The translations under genes and the position numbers were made by a program. 32,915 bases of DNA from Tannerellaceae bacterium (GTDB lineage: Bacteria; Bacteroidota; Bacteroidia; Bacteroidales; Tannerellaceae). The notes beneath the pieces were generated by a model. That model saw nothing but the letters and a program-made list of their open reading frames with translations, had not been told where the DNA came from and ran no database searches. The stretch is from positions 1 through 32,915 of the forward strand of contig JAJQEE010000005.1 of the NCBI GenBank assembly GCA_021201865.1, read 5' to 3'. Every line of letters starts with the position of its first letter. Position 1 is the first letter of the stretch. Positions 25,065-32,915 of this stretch are shown piece after piece.

Positions 25065-26393
25065 ATGAAAAAGTATATATGGCTCTTATCCTGTATTCTG
25101 CTACTGGGTTGTTCCGGCTTTTCTTCTGTAAGTGAGACTTCCCTATCCCGGTATCAGTTACCGGATCTGGAAGATATCGTGATCTATCAGGTCAATCCCC
25201 GTGTTTTTACGGAAGAGCGTCCTTTCCGGGCAATCAGTTTTTACCTGGATTCCATCAAACAGTTGGGAGCCAATGTGATCTGGTTTATGCCGATCCATGA
25301 GACCGGAAAAGAGAAGTCAGTCAATTCTCCTTATTGTGTCCGGGATTACCGGTCGGTGAATGCTGAATTCGGAACAATCGAAGAGTTCAGGGAATTAGTC
25401 CGGGAGTGTCACAGGAAAGAGGTGGGGGTGATCATTGACTGGGTGCCTAACCATACGGCCTGGGATCATCCGTGGATAGAAAATAAATCCTGGTACACAC
25501 AAAATGACCAGGGAGAGATTATCTGGCCGGAGGGTACTGACTGGCGGGATGTGGCCGACCTGAATTATGATAATATGGAAATGAGGCTGGCGATGATTGA
25601 GGCCATGAAATATTGGATAACCGATATCGGAATAGACGGGTTCCGGTGTGATGCGGTGGATTATGTACCTGCTGATTTTCTCCGGCAGGCAAATGATACG
25701 TTGTTGGGGATACCGGATACCCGGTTGCTTTTATTAGCGGAAGGCAAACGGCCTGACCATTTTGAAGCGGGTTTCCAGTTGAATTATGGCTGGGATTTTC
25801 ACCACCGGATGCGGCAGGTCTTCCTGAAAGAAATACCAGCCTCCTGTCTGTTTGAAGCTCACCGGGAAGAATATGCAGACATACCGGCCGGTAAACATAA
25901 ATTACGTTTTAGTACGAATCACGATGAAACGGCAGGCCAGTCACCGGTTCAGGAGTGGAATGGTGAACGTGGATCTATGGCAGCCTTCGTGATCTCTGCC
26001 TTTATGCCGGGGTGTCCTATGATCTACAGTTCACAGGAAGTAGGCTATCCGGACAAGATCAACTTTTTTTATCCGACCCCTATAGACTGGTCCATGAATC
26101 AGCCACTCCGGGAAGAATATAAGCAGTTGATGGCTATCTATCATACCCACGAACCCCTGCGTAGAGGAGAACTCCATACCTATCCGGATGACCATATCCT
26201 GCTGTTTGAAAGAAGGGGACAAGGCCGGAGTTATTTAATTGCCGTGAATGTAAGGGATGAACAGCAGTCCGTTCCGGTACCGGCTGCATTTGCAGGCAGC
26301 TCTTTTCAAAACCTGTGCACGGTTGAAGAGGGACAGATGCCGGAACAGCTCCTGTTAGACCCGTATCAATATGTTATCCTGGAAATCCGCTGA
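25065..26393 (+). CDS. Lipoprotein alpha-amylase, GH13
   Basis: The start is taken as ATG 25065 (MKKYIWLLSCILLLGC), not the upstream in-frame ATG at 25038. That gives a lipobox LLGC with Cys16 and 442 residues. The four GH13 regions are in order: I IIDWVPNHT, II GFRCDAVDY with the nucleophile Asp, III LLLLAEG with the acid Glu, and IV RFSTNHDET with the transition-state Asp. A short beta C-terminal domain follows. The residues after Cys (SGFSSVSE) lack the acidic run that sends lipoproteins to the cell surface, so it may face the periplasm. It is far shorter than SusG and has no visible starch-binding insert. It occupies the place that SusE/F/G-type surface proteins often take after susD. Confidence 0.88.
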   Translation: MKKYIWLLSCILLLGCSGFSSVSETSLSRYQLPDLEDIVIYQVNPRVFTEERPFRAISFYLDSIKQLGANVIWFMPIHETGKEKSVNSPYCVRDYRSVNAEFGTIEEFRELVRECHRKEVGVIIDWVPNHTAWDHPWIENKSWYTQNDQGEIIWPEGTDWRDVADLNYDNMEMRLAMIEAMKYWITDIGIDGFRCDAVDYVPADFLRQANDTLLGIPDTRLLLLAEGKRPDHFEAGFQLNYGWDFHHRMRQVFLKEIPASCLFEAHREEYADIPAGKHKLRFSTNHDETAGQSPVQEWNGERGSMAAFVISAFMPGCPMIYSSQEVGYPDKINFFYPTPIDWSMNQPLREEYKQLMAIYHTHEPLRRGELHTYPDDHILLFERRGQGRSYLIAVNVRDEQQSVPVPAAFAGSSFQNLCTVEEGQMPEQLLLDPYQYVILEIR

Positions 26394-26453
26394 AATAAGC
26401 AGGAATGGAAAGGATTCCCTATCTTTAGAAACGAATGCTGCAAAATTAAAAAT

Positions 26454-28309
26454 ATGAAAAAAGAATATTAACTTTTTTCCTCTGTTATGTCAGTGTAGCA
26501 CTGGCTATAGCAGATATCCAACGGGTAGAACCTGCTTTCTGGTGGGTGGACATGAAAAACCCGGTCTTGCAGGTGATGGTATATGGAACGAATATTGCTG
26601 CCTCCAGAGTATCCCTTGAGTATCCCGGAGTACAACTGGATGAAGTAGTGCAGGTGGATAATCCGAATTACCTCTTCCTGTATCTGAAAGTCACTCCGGA
26701 GGCGCAGCCGGGCACCTTTGATATCCTGTTTCGTGACGGAAAGAAAACACAAACCTATACGTATGAGTTAAAGCCCCGTGCTACTTCTCCGGGAGCCGCC
26801 GGTTTTACTCCTGCGGATGTGATGTATCTGATCACTCCGGATCGTTTCGCGAATGGTGATCCTTCCAATGATAATGCCTATAAGGATGTAGTGATAGACC
26901 GGAATCAGCCGAATTCCCGTCATGGAGGAGACCTGAAAGGAGTAATGGACAGACTGGATTATATCGCCGACCTGGGATTTACTACTATCTGGCTGAATCC
27001 TGTGCAGGAAAATAAACAACGTGGCGGTTCCTATCACGGCTATGCGATTACTGATTTTTACCAGGTAGATGCCCGTTTCGGAACGAACCGGGAATATTGT
27101 GATCTTATTGAACAGGCCCACCGGAAGGGACTGAAAGTAGTCATGGATATGATCTTTAACCATTGTGGCAGTGATCACTGGTGGATGGAAGACCTGCCGG
27201 CCAAAGACTGGCTGAATCATCAGGAAGCTTTTGAACAGACGACGCATTACCTGTGGCCCGTGATGGATGTACATGCCCCTCAGACGGAAATTGATGCTGC
27301 TGTAAACGGGTGGTTTACCCGGGGCATGCCTGACCTGAACCAACGGAACAGGCATCTGGCTACTTATCTGATACAAAATAGTATCTGGTGGATTGAATAT
27401 AGCCGTATTGATGGGATCCGTCAGGATACTCATCCCTATGCGGATTTCGATTTTATGGCCCGTTGGTGTAAAGAAGTGCTGGAAGAATATCCGGAATTCA
27501 ACATTGTCGGGGAAGCCTGGTATTCAAAGGTTCCTGCTACAGCGTGGTGGCAACGTAATTCTAAGGTCAGCGATAAAGAAAGCTATCTGAAAACCATTAT
27601 GGATTTTGGGCTGACTTTTGCCTGTGAAGAGGTTTTTGCTATCCGGGATGAGGAAGCCAAAGAACTGAATCCGGGACATTTTCGTGGTTTCGGAACGCTG
27701 TATGAATTACTGGCGCAGGATTTTTTGCATGCGGACCTGGATAACATCCTTATTTTCCTGGATAACCATGATCTCAGCCGGTTTGTGAAGAAAGACGAAA
27801 CCGATCTCCGGCGCTATAAACAAGCCCTGGCATTTTTATTAACTACCCGTGGTATTCCCCAGCTTTATTATGGTATGGAAATTCTGATGAGCGGAGAAAA
27901 AAGAGAAGGAGACGGAAATCTCCGGAAAGATTTTCCCGGCGGATGGCCCGGTGACCCGGTAGATGCATTTACTAAGGAAGGCCGGACACCCTTGCAGAAC
28001 GAAGCCTGGGACTACATGCAGACCTTGCTCCAATGGCGGAAAAACAATCAGGCGGTTACCCAGGGCAAATTGATCCATTACACACCGGACCAGACAGGAT
28101 GTTATGTGTATGCACGGATAAAAGAAGGGACCACTGTGCTGGTTATCCTGAATGGCCATGACCAGGAAGAAACCATAGACATGTACCGTTTCAGAGAGGT
28201 GCTTCAGAATAGCAGGACCGGGCGTGAGGTGATCACCGGGCAACCTATGGACCTGAGTGGTTCGCTGGCTATACCGGCTAAGGGAACCTATATCCTGGAG
28301 CTTCAGTGA
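26454..28309 (+). CDS. susA: SusA-like neopullulanase/cyclomaltodextrinase, frameshift at start
   Basis: The frame from 26546 is intact (587 residues) but lacks the export signal. ATG 26454 is followed by an A6 run (26457-26462). With seven As it reads MKKRILTFFLCYVSVALAIA, a clear signal peptide, and continues in frame as a 618-residue protein, about the size of B. thetaiotaomicron SusA. With six it stops after five codons. An N-terminal cyclomaltodextrinase-type beta domain (ADIQRVEPAFWWVDMKNPVL, to about 125) precedes the GH13 barrel. The catalytic regions are VVMDMIFNHCG, GIRQDTHPYAD (nucleophile Asp), NIVGEAW (acid Glu) and FLDNHDLSRF. It would cut imported maltodextrins in the periplasm. 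Confidence 0.88.
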
Positions 28310-28379
28310 ATACTTCCTCCCGGGTAGGAGAGGTCTTATGGAAAGAAGTTCTTTACAGGATGAATACTTCTTTTTAAAA

Positions 28380-28423
28380 ATATATAAGAGGAAGAGTTTT
28401 TTAAGCCTCTTCCTCTTATATAT
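28380..28423. terminator. Bidirectional terminator, 17-bp perfect stem
   Basis: The arms 28380-28396 and 28407-28423 are perfect 17-base reverse complements (core AAGAGGAAGAG/CTCTTCCTCTT) with a 10-base loop TTTTTTAAGC. It lies between the convergent susA-like gene and the acyltransferase gene, so it can end both operons. The T-rich flanks are weak on the plus strand; on the minus strand TTTTTAAAAAG follows. Confidence 0.85.
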
Positions 28424-28449
28424 GTAATCATCGTCCGAAACCAGGAAAC

Positions 28450-29613
28450 CTATTCCTGATTAGCCAGATGATTGATTAATGGATTGGAATACATTTCCAG
28501 TATTTTAGTACGCAGGAATGCTTCGTCTTTATCGGGTAATACAATTTTATCCAACTGGCCCTGCAAATAGGCTTCAAAGAATTTTTTGTCTTTTAGTCCG
28601 TAATTGGTACTGAACCGGTTGGTTCCGGTCAGCAGGTCATAAGCAACATAATTGCATGGATAGAAACGATAATGTTTATATATTTCCCGGTCAATAATAC
28701 CGGCAACTGTGCAGTATAATTCATTTTTATCCATTGCCGGATCCAGTTGGGATAACTGTTCATTAATGGGAGAAGTAATTGTGAAATGAACCCTTCCCTT
28801 GTCATTCAGGATTCCGGTTTCCATGTTGAGAAGATCATCCCGTTTACTTTTCACAAAATCAGGGTTGTCCCGTTTTTGCTGGAATTCCTGTGCTTTCAGG
28901 AAATCACAGGGATCATACTCATAGGAGATAGCTACCGGAACAATATTAAGTTCCATAAGGTTGGACAGAATATCCCGGGTTCCTCCCATATTGAGCATTT
29001 TAAGAATACTGCTCTGGGTTTTATCGTTGGAATCTTTGGCACGTCCTTCCCGCTGTGCGATCCAGACCGATTCTTTGGTATCTCTTATGGTATGGTGAAT
29101 ATAGGAAGAGAGTTTCCTGCTTTCCTCCAGTTTCTGACGAACGGAAACACTTCGTTTGACAATAAAGCTGTTGTTCAGCCGGACTAAGGTTTCAATCCAG
29201 GGGCGGATCAATAAGTTGTCCCCTATGGCCACCTGGGTTAATCCGTAGCCTACATCAAACAGCATGACATTCAGGAAAGAGGCATCCAGTACAATATCCC
29301 TGTGGTTGGAAATAAAGGTACAGGGTTCATGGTGTTTGGGTAGACGGCTGCGTCCGGATATCGTCAATGAGAAGGTCGTGTTTTTAGCAACCATCATCAC
29401 TGTGTCATAGGCCAGTATTCCCTTGAATTCTTCTTTTGTTTTGCAGGTATGCATTACCTGAGAAAATTCATCCCAGTTCAGATCCGGCTTAATGTAACGA
29501 AAAGCCCGCTGAAAATCTTCATTCGCAATTAATTCCTCAATTGCACCTTTTACCTCCTCATTTCTAAGTGGCCGAATATCGTCGAAATTCGGGAAATCAG
29601 TTTCTTTATCCAT
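28450..29613 (-). CDS. PlsC-like 1-acyl-glycerol-3-phosphate acyltransferase family protein
   Basis: 387 residues. The acyltransferase signature appears as FISNHRDIVLDASFL (about 99-113), a variant of the usual HxxxxD in which the Asp residues sit at +2 and +6. IAQREGRAKDSNDKTQ stands in place of the EGTRS block. Other conserved-looking parts are VAIGDNLLIRPWIETLVRLN and LNIVPVAISYEYDPCD. There is no signal peptide. The family moves acyl chains onto glycerol-phosphate or related acceptors at the inner membrane; the acceptor here is uncertain because of the changed motif. It is the last gene of the PASTA-rluD-ddl run and its start lies 49 bases after the ddl stop, with a heptanucleotide repeat in the gap. 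Confidence 0.8.
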   Translation of the reverse strand: MDKETDFPNFDDIRPLRNEEVKGAIEELIANEDFQRAFRYIKPDLNWDEFSQVMHTCKTKEEFKGILAYDTVMMVAKNTTFSLTISGRSRLPKHHEPCTFISNHRDIVLDASFLNVMLFDVGYGLTQVAIGDNLLIRPWIETLVRLNNSFIVKRSVSVRQKLEESRKLSSYIHHTIRDTKESVWIAQREGRAKDSNDKTQSSILKMLNMGGTRDILSNLMELNIVPVAISYEYDPCDFLKAQEFQQKRDNPDFVKSKRDDLLNMETGILNDKGRVHFTITSPINEQLSQLDPAMDKNELYCTVAGIIDREIYKHYRFYPCNYVAYDLLTGTNRFSTNYGLKDKKFFEAYLQGQLDKIVLPDKDEAFLRTKILEMYSNPLINHLANQE

Positions 29614-29621
29614 ATATGGTA

Positions 29622-29649
29622 ATAATTGATAATTGATAATTGATAATTG
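29622..29649. repeat. Four tandem copies of ATAATTG
   Basis: The 7-base unit ATAATTG is repeated perfectly four times. It starts 9 bases upstream of the acyltransferase ATG at 29613, inside the ddl-acyltransferase gap. Slippage here would change the spacing and A+T content ahead of the start codon. Confidence 0.9.
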
Positions 29650-29662
29650 ACAGTTGTGCTTT

Positions 29663-30652
29663 TTATCGATTATCTCTTACTAATTCGTTTTCTATAATTT
29701 CAGACATGACCTCTTTTATCTCCAGTCCGGCTGCTTTGATCTGCTGCGGAATGAAACTGGTCGCTGTCATACCGGGATTGGTATTGATATCGAGCATAAT
29801 AGGTTCTTCTCCTTCCGGAATGATGTAATCGATCCGTATGATCCCTTTTGCCCCCAAAAGGTCATATATTTTTGAAGTCGTGTGCTGGATACCGGCTGAT
29901 AATTCTTCCGGAATGCGGGCTGGAGTAATCTCTTCTACCTGGCCGTTATATTTTGCATCGAAATCAAAAAACTCATTTTCTGTTACCACTTCCGTCAGTG
30001 GAAGAAGCACCTCTTTCCCCTTTACTTTATAACATCCGCAGGTCACTTCTGTTCCTTGAATAAAACGTTCGATGAGCACCTCGTTCCCTTCGGCAAATGC
30101 TTTTTCAATAGCTGCCTGGATTTGAGATACCTCTTTTACTTTGGTGACACCGAAGCTACTGCCGCCGTCATTGGGCTTGATAAAAACAGGTAAACCTAAC
30201 CGGTTCACGACCTCTTCGTTGGTCACCGTTTCACCTTTTAATAAACGAATGGAATCTGCTATACGGATATCAAAATTCCGTAAATAGTTGTTACATACAA
30301 ATTTATTAAAAGTGAGCGCACTGACTAACACGCCGCAGGAGGAATAAGGCATTCCGATCATATCAAAATATCCCTGTAATACTCCATCCTCGCCTGGAGT
30401 ACCGTGGATCGTGATATAGGCAAAATCAAATTGTCTGATCTCACCCTGCTCCCGGAAACTAAAGTCATTTTTGTCGATTGGAGTATGTGTCCCATCCGGC
30501 AGAACAACTTCCCATCCCTCTTTCTTAACGATTGCAATATATAAATTATATCTCTCTTTATCAATAAAAGAATAGATTCCTTCTGCACTTTTTAACGATA
30601 CAACAATTTCGGAGGAATAACCTCCGGCTACGATTGCGATGTTCTTTTTCAT
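29663..30652 (-). CDS. ddl: D-alanine--D-alanine ligase
   Basis: 329 residues, ATP-grasp fold. The N-terminal domain (KNIAIVAGGYSSEIVVSLKSA) has the usual SxE serine/glutamate pair. PGEDGVLQGYFDMIGMPYSSCG is the conserved substrate-side loop. FIKPNDGGSSFGVTKV is the ATP-binding glycine/serine loop, followed by EVLIERFIQGTEVTCGCY. The metal site is IRIDYI with MLDINTNPGMTATSF. It makes the D-Ala-D-Ala dipeptide for peptidoglycan in the cytoplasm. It begins two bases after the rluD stop, in the same operon. Confidence 0.95.
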   Translation of the reverse strand: MKKNIAIVAGGYSSEIVVSLKSAEGIYSFIDKERYNLYIAIVKKEGWEVVLPDGTHTPIDKNDFSFREQGEIRQFDFAYITIHGTPGEDGVLQGYFDMIGMPYSSCGVLVSALTFNKFVCNNYLRNFDIRIADSIRLLKGETVTNEEVVNRLGLPVFIKPNDGGSSFGVTKVKEVSQIQAAIEKAFAEGNEVLIERFIQGTEVTCGCYKVKGKEVLLPLTEVVTENEFFDFDAKYNGQVEEITPARIPEELSAGIQHTTSKIYDLLGAKGIIRIDYIIPEGEEPIMLDINTNPGMTATSFIPQQIKAAGLEIKEVMSEIIENELVRDNR

Positions 30653-30654
30653 GG

Positions 30655-31731
30655 TCAGCCTTCTTCTTTATAGGCGTAGAGACGCCATTTATTGATCAGT
30701 CTCATCATATCTCCCGGAATTTCCGAATCGAAATTCATTTCTTCTCCGGTGGTCGGATGAATAAATCCTAATGTTTTAGCATGTAATGCCTGGCGGGGGC
30801 ATACGGTGAAACAGTTTTGTACAAATTGTTTGTATTTGGTAAAGGTCGTCCCTTTCAATATTTCATGACCTCCGTAACGGCTGTCGTTAAAGAGGGTGTG
30901 ACCGATGTGTTTCATGTGGACGCGTATCTGGTGGGTCCTTCCTGTTTCGAGGCGACATTCAACGAGGGTAACATATCCCAGTCTTTCGAGTACTTTGTAG
31001 TGAGTGACAGCTGTTTTTCCCTGGTCTCCTTCCGGGAATACGGTCATTTGCATCCGGTCTTTCGGATTTCTTCCAATGTTTCCTTCAATGCGTCCTTCCT
31101 CTTCTTTCAGTGTACCCCAGACCAAAGCGTTGTAGGTCCGTTTCGTTGTTTTGTTGAAAAATTGCAGGCTTAAGTGTGCTTTCGCCTCCGGGTTTTTAGC
31201 GATCAATAGCAGACCTGAGGTGTCTTTGTCAATCCGGTGTACCAGACCTAATTGGGGATCATTCGGATCATAGAGAGGTTCATCCCTTAAGTAATAGGCT
31301 AAAGCGTTCACCAGAGTCCCTGTATAATTCCCATGACCCGGATGCACCACTAAACCTGCCGGTTTATTAATAACCATCAGGTCAGAATCTTCATACACGA
31401 TATCAAGTGGAATATCTTCCGGAATGATCTCCAGTTCCCTCCGCGGACGATTCATCACGATGGATACTACATCCTGCGGCTTTACTCTATAATTACTTTT
31501 TACCGGTTTTTCATTTACCAGTATACAACCGGCTTCTGCTGCTAACTGAATACGGTTACGTGTGGCACTGAACATGCGGTCCACCAGAAATTTATCTACA
31601 CGTAGTAGGGATTGGCCTTTGTCAGCAACGAAGCGGAAATGTTCATAGAGCTGAGTTCCGTTCTCCCCTTCATTTTCCGGGGTTTCACTTTCCATCAGAT
31701 CATCATCCCAATCTTCTACAAAGTTGTTCAT
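30655..31731 (-). CDS. rluD: Ribosomal large-subunit pseudouridine synthase, RluD-like
   Basis: 358 residues. An S4 RNA-binding domain (about 42-92, LLRVDKFLVDRMFSATRNRIQ) is followed by the RluA-family catalytic domain. The catalytic Asp168 lies in GLVHRIDKDTSGLLLIAKN. Further family blocks are INKPAGLVVHPG, ECRLETGRTHQIRVHM and HAKTLGFIHPTTGE. RluD modifies uridines in helix 69 of 23S rRNA; assignment to RluD over RluC rests on domain order and on the familiar Bacteroidales neighbourhood with ddl and a PASTA protein. The acidic N-terminal 35 residues are an extension. The start is one base from the stop of the PASTA gene. Confidence 0.92.
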   Translation of the reverse strand: MNNFVEDWDDDLMESETPENEGENGTQLYEHFRFVADKGQSLLRVDKFLVDRMFSATRNRIQLAAEAGCILVNEKPVKSNYRVKPQDVVSIVMNRPRRELEIIPEDIPLDIVYEDSDLMVINKPAGLVVHPGHGNYTGTLVNALAYYLRDEPLYDPNDPQLGLVHRIDKDTSGLLLIAKNPEAKAHLSLQFFNKTTKRTYNALVWGTLKEEEGRIEGNIGRNPKDRMQMTVFPEGDQGKTAVTHYKVLERLGYVTLVECRLETGRTHQIRVHMKHIGHTLFNDSRYGGHEILKGTTFTKYKQFVQNCFTVCPRQALHAKTLGFIHPTTGEEMNFDSEIPGDMMRLINKWRLYAYKEEG

Positions 31732-31732
31732 A

Positions 31733-32362
31733 TTAAAACCAGTTTTCTACTTCACTATCTAATGGTTGTACCGGGGCTAACATATCCAAAGAATCCTGCA
31801 ACATTTCTTCTGCCGTCCGTCCACTGCTTACTTTCAGTGTTAAGGAGGAGTTCAGCGGAACCATTTCTCCGGCATTTACCGTCCGCCCGTTTCTATCAAC
31901 GCCGATCGCAAGATCCCGGTATTCTCCCGGAACATATTCTGTCTCTACTCTTTCAAAACCACTTGCCTTTAATAAGGCATAGGCCTGTCTGAGAGATAAG
32001 TCTGTTACTTCAGGTATGGCTCCCATCTGGGATGTCATGGCATTTACAGTAACGAAAACAATCCGGTCTTCTTTTACTTTGGATCCGGCAGCCGGAACTA
32101 CTTCCACAATCGCTCCCGGTGTTACATCTTTCGCAAATACGGAGTCGATGACATTATAACGGAGTCCATTGTTCCTGAAAAATTCAGCGGCCTGTTCAAC
32201 TTGTAATCCTTTCACATCCGGAACGATCACTGCTTCATTGTGGTGTGTATATACTTCCAGCCATTTCAGCACCGCATAGATTAACACAGTGGTTAATGCA
32301 ACTGCAAATAGTAAATTCAGCAGGATCGGATATTTTAACATCCAGGTCTTTAAGTTTCCCAT
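31733..32362 (-). CDS. PASTA-domain membrane protein
   Basis: 209 residues. One N-terminal membrane segment (PILLNLLFAVALTTVLIYAV, about 12-31) leaves the rest in the periplasm. Two or more PASTA repeats follow: VIVPDVKGLQVEQAAEFFRNN to about 108, and GAIPEVTDLSLRQAYALLKAS to about 181. The tail is acidic. PASTA domains bind peptidoglycan fragments or mediate contacts in cell-wall enzymes. There is no kinase domain, so this is the small stand-alone form usual in Bacteroidales ahead of rluD and ddl. It is the first gene of that operon. Confidence 0.92.
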   Translation of the reverse strand: MGNLKTWMLKYPILLNLLFAVALTTVLIYAVLKWLEVYTHHNEAVIVPDVKGLQVEQAAEFFRNNGLRYNVIDSVFAKDVTPGAIVEVVPAAGSKVKEDRIVFVTVNAMTSQMGAIPEVTDLSLRQAYALLKASGFERVETEYVPGEYRDLAIGVDRNGRTVNAGEMVPLNSSLTLKVSSGRTAEEMLQDSLDMLAPVQPLDSEVENWF

Positions 32363-32396
32363 ACAAATCTATTATTTAACGGTCCCATGACCGCAT

Positions 32397-32404
32397 CAAA
32401 AGTA
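32397..32404 (-). promoter_or_regulatory. Possible -7 box for the PASTA-rluD-ddl operon
   Basis: On the minus strand TACTTTTG matches TAnnTTTG and lies 35 bases ahead of the PASTA-protein ATG at 32362. No TTTG is found 19 bases further up. A second match, TAGATTTG (32364-32371), is too close to the start codon to serve. Confidence 0.4.
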
Positions 32405-32456
32405 TGAAAAAAACATTATATAGCAGCCATATTGTTTTGGACAAACGCATAAAAAC

Positions 32457-32497
32457 AAAGAAAGTAAAGGCTTTTTAATGAAACCTTTACTTTCTTT
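32457..32497 (-). terminator. rpmH terminator
   Basis: The arms 32457-32470 and 32484-32497 form a perfect 14-base stem (AAAGAAAGTAAAGG and its complement) with a 13-base loop. Read on the minus strand, a TTTGTTTTTATG tract follows. It lies 24 bases beyond the rpmH stop, as expected for an intrinsic terminator that separates rpmH from the PASTA operon. Confidence 0.85.
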
Positions 32498-32521
32498 ATA
32501 AGATTTTACAGACTGGATATA

Positions 32522-32674
32522 TTATCCGTTGTATTCGTCTGACACAGTTAATTTAGCTCTACCTTTTGCACGACGTGCAGCTAATACTCTACGTCCGTTG
32601 GCAGTAGCCATTCTTGAACGGAAACCGTGTTTGTTTTTTCTTTTCCGGTTGGAAGGTTGAAATGTTCTTTTCAT
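32522..32674 (-). CDS. rpmH: 50S ribosomal protein L34
   Basis: 50 residues, beginning [20 protein letters not shown] and continuing [20 protein letters not shown], an almost textbook L34 with the GFRSRM and [13 protein letters not shown] blocks. The C-terminal extension LTVSDEYNG is acidic, as in many Bacteroidales. It is a basic component of the large ribosomal subunit. It has its own consensus promoter and terminator. Confidence 0.98.
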   Translation of the reverse strand: MKRTFQPSNRKRKNKHGFRSRMATANGRRVLAARRAKGRAKLTVSDEYNG

Positions 32675-32715
32675 TTTATTATAATGTTTATTATTTTACA
32701 TACCAATTCGGGCTG

Positions 32716-32746
32716 CAAAGATATAACCCTTTTTTTAATAAACAAA
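32716..32746 (-). promoter_or_regulatory. rpmH promoter
   Basis: On the minus strand TTTG (32743-32746) and TATCTTTG (32716-32723) are separated by exactly 19 bases and match the Bacteroides sigma consensus TTTG/TAnnTTTG perfectly. Transcription would start about 35 bases ahead of the rpmH ATG at 32674. Confidence 0.85.
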
Positions 32747-32915
32747 CGCTTAGCAGCTTTTTTCCGGTAAACAAACAATACGAATTCTATAGAAGGGTGA
32801 ATAGTAAAATGAAAAATAACTATTAGAAGAAGGTGAAAGGTAAGTTTGATGTGCTGAGAAATATATCTTTTGCAGTTTATATATCTTCTCTATTCATAAT
32901 TAAGTGGAATAAAAA
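32747..32915. other. Right-edge intergenic sequence
   Basis: 169 A+T-rich bases without a credible gene. On the plus strand TTTG near 32849 followed by ATATCTTTTGC near 32863-32873 resembles a promoter with non-ideal spacing, and could serve a plus-strand gene beyond the window; I do not rely on it. Confidence 0.4.

Noticed and set aside
1-32915. tRNA, rRNA or integrase genes marking a genomic island
   Set aside because: No cloverleaf-like sequence, rRNA segment or recombinase frame was seen in the gaps.

Overview
The window is chromosomal DNA of a Bacteroidales-type bacterium (phylum Bacteroidota). The signs are a SusC/SusD pair beside two family-13 amylases, a DUF6377/SusR-like regulator, a TamB plus lipoprotein-TamA (TamL) operon, an HU-like protein of the Bacteroidetes-specific kind, and promoters of the form TTTG-N19-TAnnTTTG with no strong Shine-Dalgarno sites. 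I cannot name the genus from sequence alone.

Layout. (1) 1-1664: a BT4734/VirE N-terminal-domain gene cut by the left edge, an HU-like DNA-binding protein, a 403-base gene-free stretch with a large inverted repeat and six copies of a GGTGAATAC motif, and a small membrane protein. (2) 1779-6496: sugar metabolism, with a Tat-exported Gfo/Idh/MocA oxidoreductase, a secreted GH43 glycosidase and a cytoplasmic Gfo/Idh/MocA oxidoreductase. The first two are broken by single-base indels. A 203-base REP-like inverted pair lies between the glycosidase and the second oxidoreductase. (3) 6497-10309: YjbQ, an orphan ketosynthase plus chain-length-factor-like pair, and a WlbA-like oxidoreductase. (4) 10421-18076: a plug-only TonB-receptor-like protein, TamB and TamL in one tight operon for outer-membrane biogenesis. 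(5) 18259-28309: a starch-utilisation (sus-type) locus of membrane-spanning regulator, SusC, SusD, lipoprotein alpha-amylase and periplasmic neopullulanase-like amylase, with a repeated palindrome ahead of susC as a candidate operator. (6) 28450-32674, minus strand: the housekeeping run PASTA protein, RluD, D-Ala-D-Ala ligase and acyltransferase, then rpmH upstream with its own promoter and terminator.

The most striking feature is that six single-base frameshifts hit five genes, all in carbohydrate use (Gfo/Idh/MocA, GH43, SusC twice, SusD, SusA-like). Roughly 20 kb of other coding sequence, including the 4.6-kb tamB and two A7 runs in the regulator, reads through cleanly. Five of the six changes lie in mononucleotide runs of 5-7. 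They are sequencing errors, recent decay of catabolic genes, or on/off switching; raw reads would decide. Apart from this the window is mostly recognisable biology. The less well explained parts are the repeats upstream of the HU gene, the plug-only protein fused by operon to tamB-tamL, and the REP-like pair.
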